From the NCBI GenBank assembly GCA_951217055.1, contig OX578282.1, forward strand, positions 58,597,311 through 58,661,310: a stretch of 64,000 nt of DNA. Reading direction: 5' to 3'. How positions within the stretch are numbered: the stretch's first letter is position 1; every line of letters begins with the position of its first letter. The notes under the pieces are model-generated. The model saw only the letters and a list, made by a program, of their open reading frames with translations, was not told where the DNA came from and did not search any database. This stretch comes from Gerris lacustris. Taxonomy: Eukaryota; Arthropoda; Insecta; Hemiptera; Gerridae. A program made the translations under genes and the position numbers. Shown piece after piece: positions 23,220-38,700 of this stretch.

Positions 23220-26200
23220 GTGAGTTATAGTAATAATTGTTTTAAGATAACCATATTTATAGACAGCGTCAATAATAACGTAAGAGGGGTTACCCACTTA
23301 TAAACCGTTAGCACTTGCCAGACTCTTCAGGTAGTGCTGAAAATTGGCTGCCTTACAATACTCTTTGATCTTGTCAGTCCAATTCAAACTCTAAAAGCAT
23401 GGCTAGTTGAACTTATAACTATTAGTTAATTTTTGTCTCTGTGCGGGAACAATAAGTAGTTTTCTATCAATAAATTCATGTTTAGACTTTGGCGTCGTTT
23501 ATTAAAAATATTACCATTCAATAGGAGACAACCTATTTGGAGAGATTAGCGAAAGGTAAAATAGCTAATAATATATGGTACTTCTTTAGATTGTTACTCC
23601 CCTATGCTTTTTTAGGTTATAAATGACCTTGACTAAATAACTATTAAGATAAAGGGATTTTTAGTCTCATGTACGTTGGGACAAAAGAATATCACACTTC
23701 TGTTTTTATAAGGGGAGTAACAGTCTAAAGAAGAACATTCCGTACACTTTTATTAGATTGATACTCCCCTGTTTTGTTTTTATAAGGGGAGTAACAATCT
23801 AAAGAAGAACATTCCGTACACCTTCATTAGATTGATACTCCCCTGTTTTGTTTTTATAAGGGGAGTAACAATCTAAAGAAGTGCCTAATATATAAATTCA
23901 AGAGGAAAATGCCTGAATTTAATTATCTCGGTTACAAATATGAATTTGTAATTTTCTGATAATAGCGTATAAATGCTTAACTAAAAAAATAAAAATGGTT
24001 AAAACAAGGAATTCTCAATATTCTATTTACACTCTACATATTTGTCCACTTTTGTTATTCATGTATTATCATTTCACTGCCGTGACATCATCTCATTACG
24101 AGACATATTAGATAAGGGTATACTATACTGGATCCTATAGAGTTTTCTAAAGAAAATTTGTATTAGATAATCTAATGGATAACCATTTAATTGGTAAGGG
24201 TAAGAGACAAATATCGTCGAACTGTTTTATACGTTCTAAACTAAAGTCCATATTATCTAATCTTAAATGATTGAATTTTTATTATAAAACTAGCCTTCAC
24301 CCCGCGCTCCCGCGGGGCTATTGCTTAGGTAAAGTGTCTATGTTTCCTATTATTATGTTGACCTTAGACCAAGCAATTAAATTGAATTCCTAAATATAAA
24401 ATAACCTTATAAAATTCTCTGCCAAATAGTGTGGCACATAGCTTCCTCGCGTCCTGTTCGTAAAATTTAATGATCTTATGCTTTTAAAACCTACTATGTA
24501 TTTTATCTACGATTGATACGAAATATAAACATTATATCTTAGTTTAGATGCGTAGAAAGTGATTATTTACGTACTTGTATTCATTGCGCATGCGCGTCTC
24601 ATGGTTCTGAATAATTCCTCTTCTTTACCGCGCTAGCGTGGTAAAGAAGAGGAATTCTTCAGCTTTACTCACGATTAACGAGTTTGTTTACATTTAACAA
24701 AACTAATTTGCTGTTCTTTTATTAAAGTAACTGTTTATATCGAGTTTTTGGTGAAAAACAACGAGTGAATCAAGTTACTGACGAAAATGTGGAGAATAAT
24801 ACTCCTCCAGAAATAATTAATTCGGCAAAAAATGCAATTCAAGAATTAATGCCATCATTATCAAGAGAGAGATACGAACTTACATATAGCAAGTTTATTT
24901 TTTTCTGTATTTATTATTTAAATCTAACAATCGTAGATAAATTACGGTACGCAACTCGTGCGAAAACGGCATTTTGCATTGCTCGTGGGGTTTTACTACC
25001 CTCGCTGTCGCTCGGGTGCAAACTCCACACTCGCATGCAAAATGCTACTTTCCGCACTCGACGCGTAATGTGCTATTATTTTTTATTTTTAAAACTTTTA
25101 AAGTGCTTTAAAACGAGATGATTGCGATAATAGAAAGTCCTTTCAATTACCATTAGAACTTTGCGTGTAGTATTTGAAAATTTATTTAAGAAAAACTAGC
25201 AAAAACGCCTTTTTTGACCGTAGGTACTTTTGAACTTGACTTTGTACCTTTTCCAGTAAAGTTTCGTAGCCACAGAATTTGCCTGAGTATTAAATACGGG
25301 AGAGTAGTTTTTATATAAGGTATAAGCGAGTAGTTTTATATTCAACTAGCTGAATACCCGTGCTTCGCTACGGGGTGTTTTATTTTCAATGTAATGGATT
25401 TATAAACTACCATGAAGAAACATTTAAATTATTTTACAAAGCGAGAATATCTAGATTCTATCCCTCCCCCTTATTCCCCCCCCCCTTGATGATGAACCCC
25501 CAAGGAGGGGGTTTCTATACCCCCTCCCCTTTGATAAGATAATTTGCTAATATCCCAAATTAGTAATTCATTCCGACTAAATTTAAAAAGGAAAAGCAGT
25601 GGTGTTTTCCTTCTGTTCCTGCTTTGACATTTGTACCCTGTACTCCTGTGTACCAACATTTTAACTTTATAATCTCATGTAAGCAGTACACTCATAGACA
25701 CTCTTCATTTATATAAGATAAAAGATACTCATAGACACTCTTTATTTATATAAGATGTAGTTATACACATTTTTCCATTTTACCCCCTCCTAAATGAAAA
25801 TATGACAAAACTGTACATAACAACAATTACTGTACTTTTAAAGAGCTTTTTAACGATATGCATCATTAAAAGTATTTATTACTTTGACATTTGTACCTCG
25901 TACCCCTGGGTACAAAAATAAAAATTTCGCCAAATCCTTTCTTAGTGGATGCCTATGATATGAACCGAGTATATCCTTAAAATTTCAAGTTTCTCGGTTA
26001 AGCAGATTTTGCTGTGCGTTGATTCTATGTCAGTCAGTCAGTCAATCAGGACATTGCCACTTATATTATAGATAAGGTAGCTAAAATTTGCAGTACAAAT
26101 GTAAACAAAACATTTCTTTGTATTAGATTAACTTCGCATTTTATTTATTTTAGGAAGTGTTTTGTTTATATTTGTTTTGTTTTATAGACAATTGTAGCTA

Positions 26201-27776
26201 CCTTATTAAAGATTTTTATGCATATTTCAGTTAAAGTTTAAACAATGTTTAGGTTATGTTATATAATTTTAAAGGTAATGAAATGGGCTAGGTTTTAAGC
26301 TCTTCGGACTTCAATGGTCACTCTGGTATTAACAAAGTTATGGTGGTTTTCAAAATCACTCAATTTTTTAAACTACTCTAATTTTACATTGTAAATGAGT
26401 GTAAGTTCCTTTTTAAATGTAATACGTGGGTTATATTGTAAGTAATTTTAATGTAAATTTAATGCTCTTTCTAATGGTGAAAACCGCAAATCTATAACTT
26501 TTTTAGTTTTTGAGTTATTATGCATTTTATTTGAGAAAAAACTATGCAAAAAAAAATCGATAAATCGAAATATCTCGGAAACTATTGAGAATTGCATAAG
26601 GCATATATACATTTTTAATATTCATTTTGGGCCATAGAATCAGGATTTCATATTTGTCCCATTAAAACTGGGTCACCCTGTATAATATAATAAACTGTGT
26701 ATTATACAATTGCCTTACAATTTCGACAAGAGCACATAGGTGCATTCGTATATTATCCAGTACCGGAACGCCGGAGGGTCCGGACCAGCAAATTTTTGAA
26801 AATATAACCTCTAAAAACGCGTTTTTATGCTTTCTGGAGGTAAGATTTACCATAGGGCCAAAGCATGATTAATAATTAGTAATGAAGTAACAAAACTAAG
26901 TCTACTATAGGGGAAAAAGTCCCTTTTAATATCTCCATACTTGAATTTTGTAAAACTGCTGGAAAAACTTTTCTTGAGAAGTAATTTAAGCAACTTATTT
27001 TGTTATTATTCCATTAGCTATTCACATACAGAATTAAGAATAAAGTTTTTTATATAATTAGTTACCGTACCGATTCTTTTTTACAAGCTTCTATTTAACT
27101 TGCAATGTTTGTATGTATGTATGTACTATATGTTCGGGTCAAATCTTACAACTAAATTTTAAATCAGTTATTATCAACTGATTGAATTAAAATTTTGCAT
27201 ACACGTTTAATTTGGATGACAATGCATGGTTAGCTAAGTGAAGTCATTCTAAATCCAATATGGTGGACAGACCAAGATGGCGGACTAGTTATTTTTTAAG
27301 CATGCCCATGACATGGGTATTAAATAAAAGGGTTTACTAAGAAGAACACGAATAAAAGCTTGTTTTAAAATGTTTTTAAATACATTTTTTATTTTATCAT
27401 TGTTTTGTTGAATTTAGATCGGCTCACAACATTGTTAATGGTAATATTGAAGTAAAATTGAGGGATTATGAACAAGCTATACAACGGAATGTACTAAGAC
27501 TTGTTTTAATAAGTCTTTATATAATACTGTTCATGAATTTAGCAAAATGTAATCCCTCTACAACTGTACGAGTATGGCACAATAGTTTTAGTACTGTAGT
27601 ACCACTACAAACTACAAATCCCTTAGCGAGAAATTGATAAATCTATATTTTATATGATATGAATGATATAAACATAGATATAACATTACAATAGTCCGGA
27701 CAAATTAAATATAGAGTTAAACATAGACAGTAAACAGAAAAGGAAAAATTGTGGTTTATAACCCTACATGCATAAT

Positions 27777-27807
<31 letters not shown>

Positions 27808-30800
27808 GCAGGTTAGACAATAATTAATAAAAAGATAAAGGGATATTTTTCAGCACATTTATAAATTAAATGTATGTTATTATATAACAGTAAAAACATG
27901 TAGAAGAAGAGTAAAAAATGTCTTAAAAATATTGAAAAAGTAAACCACTTTCTACATTTTGTTGTTCCTTGTTTCTTGTACAATACAATATTTTATGTAA
28001 TGAGTAAATAAAAGAAAAAAAAAAGAAAGATTTCCCCTATTATTTTTAATGACCCTATTTGTCAACATAAACAAATAAATGCTGTATTTATTGTCATAAA
28101 AATCGCCTTATCTTATCAGTTGAGATTAAAAGAGTAATTTTTTTACATTTTTACACATCTCTAATCAGTAGCTACATTATTAGCGTTCATAGCGAATCTC
28201 ATTCATTAATAATAATTTTAAAAGTCAAGTGTTTCAGCAAATTTGCTAAAAATCATCAATAAGTAGGCTGCAGAAAAGTAATTATAATCATATCTTATAT
28301 ATAATATATAAATAACGGTTATTACGTTATTATCCAACTACATTAGCTAATTGAAGGGGTTTTCTTTGGTGGACTTTTAGAGTAGAAACGAAAAGAATGG
28401 ACTTTTATTCCAAACAACGCCTTCACTCTTTACATTAGCTAAATTTTACAGTTAATATGAATTACTGTTTAATAAGTAGTCAGAAAAAATGTTTTTATCT
28501 ATTTGATATTTTTATAATGTTACCTACTATAATAGTTAACCTTGAAAATCCCAGTTAAACTAATCACTAATTTTAACACATCAGTAAACTGTATTCTTTC
28601 ACCGGTTACTATTATATTTTTAAATATACAAATAAACGTTGAGTAACTATATTGATACATTTGATTCTTTTTACTGGTCTTATATTACTTTGCTTCGTAA
28701 GTTTCATCGCACATTTCCGTTTCCCTAATTTTGAACCACTTCCCGTGATTCAATCTTCCTCAAATTTTGCACATAGATACAACTAAGATGAAGAATACAG
28801 AAACCAAAAAAACAAAAAACAAAAACAAAATGGCGTCAAATTTATTTGCTTTTTAAGTTTCATCGCACACCTATTACCCCAATTTTGAACCACTTACCGT
28901 CATTCAATCTTCCCCAAATTTTGCACTTAGATACAACTAAGGTAAAGAATACAGAAACCAAAAAACAAAAACAAAATGGCGTCAAATTTATTTGCTTTTA
29001 AAGTTTCATCGCACACCTATTACCCCAATTTTGAACCACTTTCCGTCATTCAATCTTCCCCAAATTTTGCACATAGATACAACTAAGGTGAAGAATACAG
29101 AAACCAAAAAAAAAAAAAGTTGAAAATAAGACCAGTTTTGAAAAATGGCATTTTTATATTAATTATTAACTTTAAAATATCTATTTAAAATAGTTTATCC
29201 TCATTATTTATTATATCAAGCCATGGATTCTAGAAAACCCTAGTAAAGGAATGATGCCCTAGGCACTAAATTATCTGTAACTGTAACTATAAAAATCTAT
29301 TTTCAGACCCCTAATCCACCTAAAAGACTGTTACCAGAAATATCTTAACTGTTAGACTATGGGCATTATAATCCCTGTCCATTTTAGTTATTTAAGCACC
29401 ACCCCTAGAGTGTGAACTGTGAACTAATAAGACTAAGAATGTTAAGGGAGTCAATATATCTACCCACAAGATAGTGTATTATGAACCTTAGAAGCAGAAC
29501 TATGAGCTCTCTATAAGTGCCTCAAAGGTACCATTTTACCTTGTTCTTCTTGTATAAAATAACTCAATATTTCATTATTTGACTTCAATACCATTTTAAA
29601 CTTCATAATCTATAGTTATGAAAGTTTTTTTTTTTTTTTACGACCATTTCAAATTATCCGTGAAGAATCGATGTTTTTAAACCTTTTGTGGAAATTTAGT
29701 TAATTTAATCATTCTTAGAGGTTTATTTAGCCGTGATATTTTAAATATATTTTGACAGTTTCTTTCTCGTGTAAATAATAAAACTTTTTTTTAAATAATT
29801 AACAATGTTACTTTAAATTGTACTATTAATATTCACTAACCAGAATTCTGCATTTACTTCGCCAATTAGCTAATGACCATTCATCTCAAATTAGAAATGA
29901 AAACACCCAGAAAACAAGTTTAATATGTAACTGTCTGAAATTAGCCATTGTCATTCTAGTGTCATGCATGCCTATCGGAGAAGGAGGAAAAATGGATGAA
30001 ATGAGCAAGCTGAAAAATCTACGTGCGTTAATGACCAAGATGAATATTTCAGCTTACATAATACCATCTGCAGATGATCACTTGGTACGTAAAAACTTTT
30101 TGTTTTCACCTTTATCTTTGGCATCATATTTTTAAGCTCTGATTATTCATTTCTCAACTTCCACCTCAGTCTAATAAACTTGGGTTCCCACGGCCTGTGA
30201 CTTGGCAAGCCTCTCGTGCCTGGACGCTCGTGGTTTGTGGTCCATCGAATATTTAAGCTAAGGTCCTTAAGCTGGTTCCAAGCCCTGTGACTTGGCGAGC
30301 TTGACTCGAAGTGTGTGTCATACCTCGAGTCGTGGGAACACACTAGGCTCGACATGGCTCGTGGTGGTTCGACCTTTCCCGATAAAGAATTCGACAAACC
30401 ACAATCCTACAAGCACGAGCCTCCAGGCACGAGAGACTAGCCAAATCACCGGCCGTGGGAACCCAGCTTTAATAGGAAAGGTCGAGCTATCATGAGCCAT
30501 ATCGAGCCTATAGAATGGGTAAATCTGCACTATTTCTAATTGTCCAATTTATTTGCAATTTTTTTTTAAACTGTTCCTTTTTACATTTTAATAAACAGGT
30601 CAAGTGTGTGCTAGTCAGCACACAGCGAGGGTCCGTAGGCCACACTATATAGTGTTTAACTGTAAAGTTTATAAACAGTGTTTTTTTAAAAATGCTAAAA
30701 AGCTTACTTTGAACCATTCTAAGGGTCTGATATTCTCAAAACACACTCTGATAAAGTATTTTTTTGCCACTGAACCGGACTACAACCATATAAATACATC

Positions 30801-31464
30801 GAAAAGACCATAATTTTAAAAAACGTATTTTGTCAATAAAAAATAAAATAATATTTTTTTCGAAATTTCCAAAAAGTGGTATCTTTACTTTTGGTCGAAG
30901 AATGTTCAGGAATTTTTCCAGATTTTTTGCACTTCTCATACGCGAGATAGAGGAGCGACACGTTTCAAACCCGCTTCAAACTCGCCTACGCTCGCCCTAT
31001 TAAAGTTATAACCAAAGAATTATATATTTTTGTAATCAGCTCGATGTACCCTTTCATATGATACCCCTCACGGTGTCGAAAAAAAATAAAAAAAATTGTA
31101 ACCCTTAAGTTTTTTTACCCTAATTTTTTTGAAAATTATTTTTTTTAAGTATAATATGTGGGCAGGTACAAGACACATACATGCCAAATTTCAAAGTGAT
31201 CGGACGAAAGGTGTAGCCGTGAGAGCACGCGAGAGAACGGACGGACAGACACACGCAGGAAAATATATGGGTCCTTGGTTTTGCCTACGGACCCGAAAAA
31301 CGATTCCGGTTGTAGCATGTTTTTTTTTATTTTGTTAAATACGTAAAGTGTCACTTTCTAAGAAATAAAGGAAAAGTTACGGTTAGTTTAGGTTAAGGTT
31401 TGTACTTTTCGACCTAACCTAAGCATAACCTTTCATCATGTCTTAGAAAGTGAAACTTTACGTA

Positions 31465-31525
<61 letters not shown>

Positions 31526-33696
31526 ATTAGGATTCTACAACCGGAATCGTTCTGTGTAAGAGCAATAATATTAAATGCTTAGAGAGGAAAATGAGAGGTT
31601 TTGCTATTTTGTCTATTACCGCAATGTATTTATATTTATATCACATAAGATGTAATAAAAGCATTGGCAAACCACAGCTAAAGATTCAAGGTACTTATTA
31701 TGTATTTAAATAAATAGTCGCGTTAGATGGTTGCAAGTACCTAGACAACTAAATGAAGCTGTAAAAAGTATTGTTAAATTGTCAACAGAGTGAATATCTT
31801 CTGGACAGTGACAGACGGAGGGATTTCATTACTGGCTTCACTGGATCATCAGGGACAGCTGTAGTGACAGAGGACAAAGCAGCTTTATGGACCGACAGCA
31901 GATATACTATCCAGGCAAAGAGGCAGCTGGACCTTAAAATGTGGACGCTATTGGAACAAGGGGAAGAGGGAGTACGGTATTCAGACCAACACCTTATTAT
32001 CAAAAGAAATGCACTGAACAATTTAACTAAGGATAGCGAATTCTGCACTTCTTTAGACTGTTACCCCTTATAAAAACAGAAGGGTGGAACAATCTAAAGA
32101 AGGTGTACGAAATGTTCTTTAGACTGTTACTCCCCTTACAAAAACAATGGTGTGATATTCCTTTGTCCCAAAGTACATTGGACTAAACACCCCTCTACCT
32201 TAATAGTTATTTAGAATGTATAAATAAGCAAGTATAGGCGGAAACACACTTACATCACGTCACGTGACGTGATGTTTTGTATGTACTGCAAGCTACAAAA
32301 CTTGCTAAATCAACACCGCACACTTTACACACTTACTACCACGTCACCGCGCACACTTAACTATCACGTGACGTGATGGTAGTGTAATTCCGCCTTAAGG
32401 CGCGCTTCACGTAAGTACGTGAGGCGATAATCGCCGGTTTTTGTATGATTAAGTTAAAATTATTAAGTGTCCAATTTTAATAGTTACACATTCTTTCTCA
32501 ACACTTCGACCTTTAAATTGATGTATAACATGTCATAGTGACTAATTTTTTTTTTGTCGCCCGCCATATTGGCCGCCATCTTGAAAATATTAAGTGTGAA
32601 AAATCGAAAAAGTGTCCAGTTGTCACAAATGCCGAGATGCACCCGTGTGCCGAATTTCATGTTCCTAGCTATAGTAGTTTATGAATTGAAACAAGCAACG
32701 GATGGACACTAACGGACAGACAGACAGACAGGTTTCTTTTGTACTTTGTACAGAAACCTTAAAGGAATGTATAAATAATTATATTAATTTTTATTATAAA
32801 TAAAAACATAGGGAGTAACAATCTAAAGAAGTACCGTAAACTCAACATTCCTCGCATCCATTCTTGCGTCCTTATTCAGTCAAACATTAACAAAAAAAAA
32901 AAAAAAAAAAATCTACACTTAAATTACAATTTTATTTCATTATTTTTGTTCTTAATTTAAAAGGTGCCCAAAATTCACGAATGGTTAGCTGACAACTTAA
33001 AGAATGGTTCTAGAGTTGGCGTTGATCCAAGGAAAATGGATTCAAAGGAATACGAGACTAATGAGAAAGGTTTGGGTAAGTTAAAAAAATGTATGCATTT
33101 ATATTATTTTAGTGCGTAGGCTTCCGCGGTTGATGTCATCATTAAGTTCTATAGATCTTCCGGTGATCGCGTCATGTTCAATGTGTTTTCATCCAGAAGG
33201 GAGAAAACATTAACTTTCCACCCTACTTTATAGGGAGGAAAGGATCCCATTACAGCCTAGTTGTGAAAATCGTGGCGGAAAGTAGAAATCGTGGCAGAAA
33301 GTAAAAATCGTGGTGGAAAGTAACAGTAGAGCCAACTTATTATTGTTTAAAAATCAGTGTTGCCTGTTTTGTAACTAGTAGCAGTTTCTTTTAACTGAAT
33401 GACTCGACTGCTTAACAGTTTTTTTAAAAAAATATTAGAGTTTAAATAACACGTACTTTTGATTGCCATGATGTTTTAATTTTTATCGTCATTTTAAAAT
33501 GTCTTATGACTTCATAATTGAGTTTAAAAGACAAGACTTATACGAAAGAGGTAGGTTACGTCTAATCAGGTTATATTTATGTTTTTGATTTCTCGTATTT
33601 TAGGGTCAAACGCAAATAAATTAAATATCATTCAGCTAGTCATTTTGTAGTATTAGTACATTTAGTACATTTTAATTATTATTATAGTCTGATATA

Positions 33697-33760
<64 letters not shown>

Positions 33761-35762
33761 TTAATTACTATCTATTAATTCCCTTTATTATTTACAGGTA
33801 AAAAAGGGATTGAATTCGTTTCTATCTCTCCTAACCTTATAGATGAAATATGGGAAGACAAGCCACCATATCCTGAAGATATTGTATACGTTTACGACAT
33901 CAAATATGCAGGTATGTGTACTAATATTACTTTTATTCAAGCAATACTAAGACATCCAAGTTTTTGGTGCCTCAATCAATCTCTATACTTTTTAAATTAA
34001 TTAAAAGGAGAAATTTTGGAGTTTAAGTTACTACTCATTTTTTTTAGAAATTTAGTTAATTTATTTATAATAGTTTCCAGTTCCCTAAATTGAGTTCATA
34101 TTTATCTTCATGTCAACGCAAAAAATCCAGAAGAGTCTTAAAACTGAGGATAAAAAATCGGTCCGAGACAACTCAGACAAACTTTCTCATATATGAGTTC
34201 ATAATTACTTAGCCCAGTGTTCCACTTATTAATTTTCAAATGTAAATTTAAATATTATTGAACATTTCATCAAAATTTATCATAAAAATAACTTCTCCTC
34301 GGCGGGGAATCGTCGTAACCGTTTTCGAGAAATAATTTTTTTTCAGAGTTTTTGGGGGGGTAGCGCCCCCAAAATTAGAGCTAAAATTCATTTCTCGATT
34401 TCGCCTCGGGGTATGATTTTTCTGAACATGTATGCCAAATTTCGTCAAAATCGGCCCAGTAGTTTAGGCTCCAGGCGTCTGCACAGACGACAGACGACAG
34501 ACAGACAGACATTTTTAAAAACCACTTTTTTGGACTCAAGGGACCTCAAAACGTGTAAATCCATCAAAATCGAATTTTCGCGCCATCACAATACTTTCTC
34601 TTTATATGAGAAAGTAAAAACATTCATGAAGCCATGGAGGCGTCACTGAGTGTTTCCCCCACCCTTCCTTCCTTGTGCACATGCGCAGTGTTCCGATCAG
34701 GTTATAAACAATGGCGAATATATTATTGAAATACAATACTAACTTTCTATAAGGATATTTTTAAAATAAAAAACAAGTGTATATTTAATATTTTCTATGT
34801 ATATATGTAAATGGATTACTCAAAAAATTAAAAGAAAAAATGTAAATTCTAGGGAAGAGGACGGGAAGGTTTCATTCAGGTTAGCTTTAACGCGAGAAAA
34901 GTTGATTTGGAACCAACTTTTCTCGCGTCATGTTATGACAGCCTATAGATTATTCTGAAGCGCGTTTAAAACGCATGCTATGGCTATATGAACCAACCTT
35001 TAATCAATCTCTGACCTCATAAAGCAGTCAAAAACAACACAACGCCGCATTGATTTCTTTTTCATACATTTTTATTGTTTTATCCAGGTGAAAGTTGGGA
35101 AAGCAAGGTAGCCCGTGTGCAAAAGATGTTGAACGGGAGTTCTCTGATCGTCTCAGCACTGGACGAAGTAGCCTGGCTAACTAATCTCAGAGGTTCTGAC
35201 TTCCGTTACTCCCCTATATTTCGTTCCTTCTTGATTCTAGACGGAGATCAAATCAATCTCTATATACCCTTGAATAAAATAACTCAGAGTGTTCGAGACC
35301 ATTTCAAATCTGACAAAATCAAAGTTAAGTAAGTATTCATATCTGTTTTTTTTTTTTTTTTTTTTAACTTTCTAAACAAGAATACTTTATAGTCCAGGAG
35401 ATAGCGTGCAAAAAAAGTGTCTGACTAATATCAAGCTAGAATTTTGGGTATACGTTATAACCTTTTGGTGGCTAAAAATGTGTAGTGGGCTGAATTCGTC
35501 TGATTAATATTTAATGTTTTTTCATTGTCTGCTACCCCGGAAAAAATAGCATATGCTACACGACTGTGAAGTGTTTTTTCTTTACCTTGGCAATATTTAC
35601 TGTCTCGCTTCGCTCGACAGTAAATGTAATTGCCGCTGTAAAGAAAAAACTCACTTCACAGCCTAGTAACATAATATACTATTTTTGCCAGTGAACCGGA
35701 CTATAAACGTATAAATACATCTAAAAGAGCATAATTATAAAAAAACGTATTTTGCCAATAAA

Positions 35763-35797
<35 letters not shown>

Positions 35798-38700
35798 CAA
35801 AATTTCCAAAAAGTGGTATCTTTACTTTTCCTCGATGAATGTTCTGGAATTTTTTCAGAATTTTTGGACTTTACATAAGCGAGATAGAAGGGGGCACTTT
35901 TCACACCTACTTTAAACTCGCCTACACCTATCAAAGTTATAACCAAAAAATTATATATTTTTGTAATCAGCTCGATGTACCCTTTCATACTATACCCCAC
36001 CTGGTCTCCAGAAAGAAGCAATTATTTTTTAACCCTTATTTTTTTGAAAATATTTTTTGGCATATATTGCATATATACCAAATTTCAAAGTGATAAGGTG
36101 TCGCCGTGAGAGCTGAGAGCAGGCGACAGCGACGGACGGAAGGACAGACAGACACACACAGGAAAATATAAGGGTCCTTGGTTTTGCCTACGGACCCTAA
36201 AAGAAACCAGTGGAGATCGGCAATGTCCCGTCCATTTTGGCGGACTATGTCATTTTCATGATCCAGATTACAAAATTAGTTAGTAGACAAAAAATCAAGT
36301 TGATGTTAATGTGTCACTTAATGGGTTATTTATTCAAATATTCTCCAAATCAAAGTGACCACCCACCAAGTGACAAACTAATAACATGAATTTTAGTCTA
36401 CTTATTAATTTTGTACTAAGGATGATGAAAATCACATTTTCCATCAAAATAGGCGGGACATGCTCTATACTACACACTAAAAGCATCTTCAAGGTGAATT
36501 TAGACATTTGTGAACTGGACTACTTCATCCAGTTCAACAGGATTAATTCATCCAAATTGCATCCAGTTCAAAACTGTTGAAACTAAGGACACCATGGACA
36601 CCCCTGAAGATGTATTTAGTATTAGGATCGAAACGTCGCGTCGGGACGTATACCCTTCGAGATGCGGTTACCACCGGAAGACCTAGAACTTCATTATTAT
36701 ATAACCTTAAATTATTATGTATGCCTAAATGCCTATATTTATCTATTATCTAGCAATCTAGCATCTATAATAGTTGTTAGAGAATCAGTAGATATTTATA
36801 GAATTACAAAACATCTTTCTTTATTTTTATGATTAAGTAATTGATATTTTCCCTCCAGTATTGAAAGCTACGAGAAATTTTGGGACGACTTGGTTGAATT
36901 TGGTAAGAAATCAAATAATATAACTGTACCAACAATGAAGCGAGGATACACTAGCTACCAGATAAAGAATTTGGTACGTATACAAATATTTTAATGGTTC
37001 AAATGTTCAAATATTTCAAGTAATCTTTTTATATTATTATAAAGTTTTGTGAATAAAAAAGTCCAGTGAGTAAGAAACAGAAGGGTATACTAAACTATAG
37101 GAGTAGTAAGTAGGTGTTAAAGAAGTGGCGTATCCAGGGGGCACATGCCCCCCCCCCCCCCCACTCAGACCCAATGGAGTTAAAAAAAAAATACCGCCGT
37201 ATTTTTTTTTTTTTTTTTTTTTTTTAATACATATTATTATTATGCATTAAAGAGCTGTTTTGAGAGGCCATATTTTCAAAATTTTCCGGGGAAGGGCCCC
37301 CGGACGACGCCCATGACTAACAGTAAGATATTGTACTACAGTAAATATCAGCATAGCATTTTCTAACGAATACGTTCTAAACTAAAACAGTTGTTGTTAC
37401 TTGGGCGTGGAGATTTATTGTTTATTAGTTGTACATTTTGGGGGGGGGGCAGCTGCTTTGTTGAATAAGTAGTTCCCTTTCCTTGTTACAACTACGAAAC
37501 CCCCCCCCCCCCCCCCTCCCAATCTAAACTGACTTAGCCGCTGGATACGCCACTGAGTTAGAGATATTCTCCTTTTTGTGTTAAAGAAGGAAGGAGTGAA
37601 GGAGATATTTAAACTTTTCAAGTTTACATACTTCTCATTACATTTTTTGGGTACCTACTTCCAATTTTTCTGAAATATTATTTAATTTTAAAAACAGGAA
37701 CATATGAACTAAAATATATACTTACTACGTTTTTCTGCCAAATTACATTCAAAAGTTATTTTACTTTGAAATATTTCTCTTTAATTCTAAAATATTTTCA
37801 GTGGAGACAGTTAGCTTATTTAAATCTGTTTAAACAACTATCAATGACAAATCAAATGGGAAAAAATAATTTCATTTAAATCGAATAAAAATTCGAAATG
37901 AAATACATTCATATAAAGTTTTTCTTTCTAATAAAAAAAGGATCTAATAATTGTGGCTTTAAGTGTAAACTACATTTCTACCTCCGTGCAGTACAGCAAA
38001 CGAATCAAAGCCATGGGCCGATGGGTCTTTGATTTGATTACAAAATTTGATTTTGATTAATTTGATTACAAATTGCCAAATCGTGTTTTTCAATCAAAAA
38101 CAAGCCCTTTATTTGGAATAAAGTAGTGGTAACAAGGAAAGGGGACTACTTATTCAACAAAACAGCTGAAAATGTTTTTTCTGAACATACATGTTCAGAA
38201 AAATCATACACCAAGGCAAAATCGAGAAATATATTTTAGCTCCAAATTTGGGGGCTCTACCTCTTAAAAACTCTGAAAACGTTCTGACGATTTTGATTAT
38301 AAAATTCGTAAATGTAGTCCATTTAAATACAAATCTAACGATATAAGACGTTTTCCCGAGAAAAATCTAGTTGTTGAAAAAATAGCTTCAAACGCGAACG
38401 GAGAGAGTTCGATTCCCCGCCGAGGAGAAATTATTTTTATGATACATTTTGATAAAATATTCAATAATAATTAAATGTAGCTACGAAAACTAACAAATGG
38501 AAAGTACAGGGCTAAGTAATTATGAACTCGTATAGGAGACAGTTTGTCTGAGTTGTCTCGGACGATTATTTCAAAGAATTGAAATAAAAATATATTTTGA
38601 AAAATAACATTATATCCCTTCTCTTATTTACTATCTTACTTACTAAAAAATAATCACAATAACATTTTATTTTAGTTGCCATCAGATAAAATGGAGAATA

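Noticed and set aside
30143..30530. Overlapping ORFs on both strands
   Set aside because: They arise from a GC-rich fold-back element; no family similarity and not joined to neighbouring exons.
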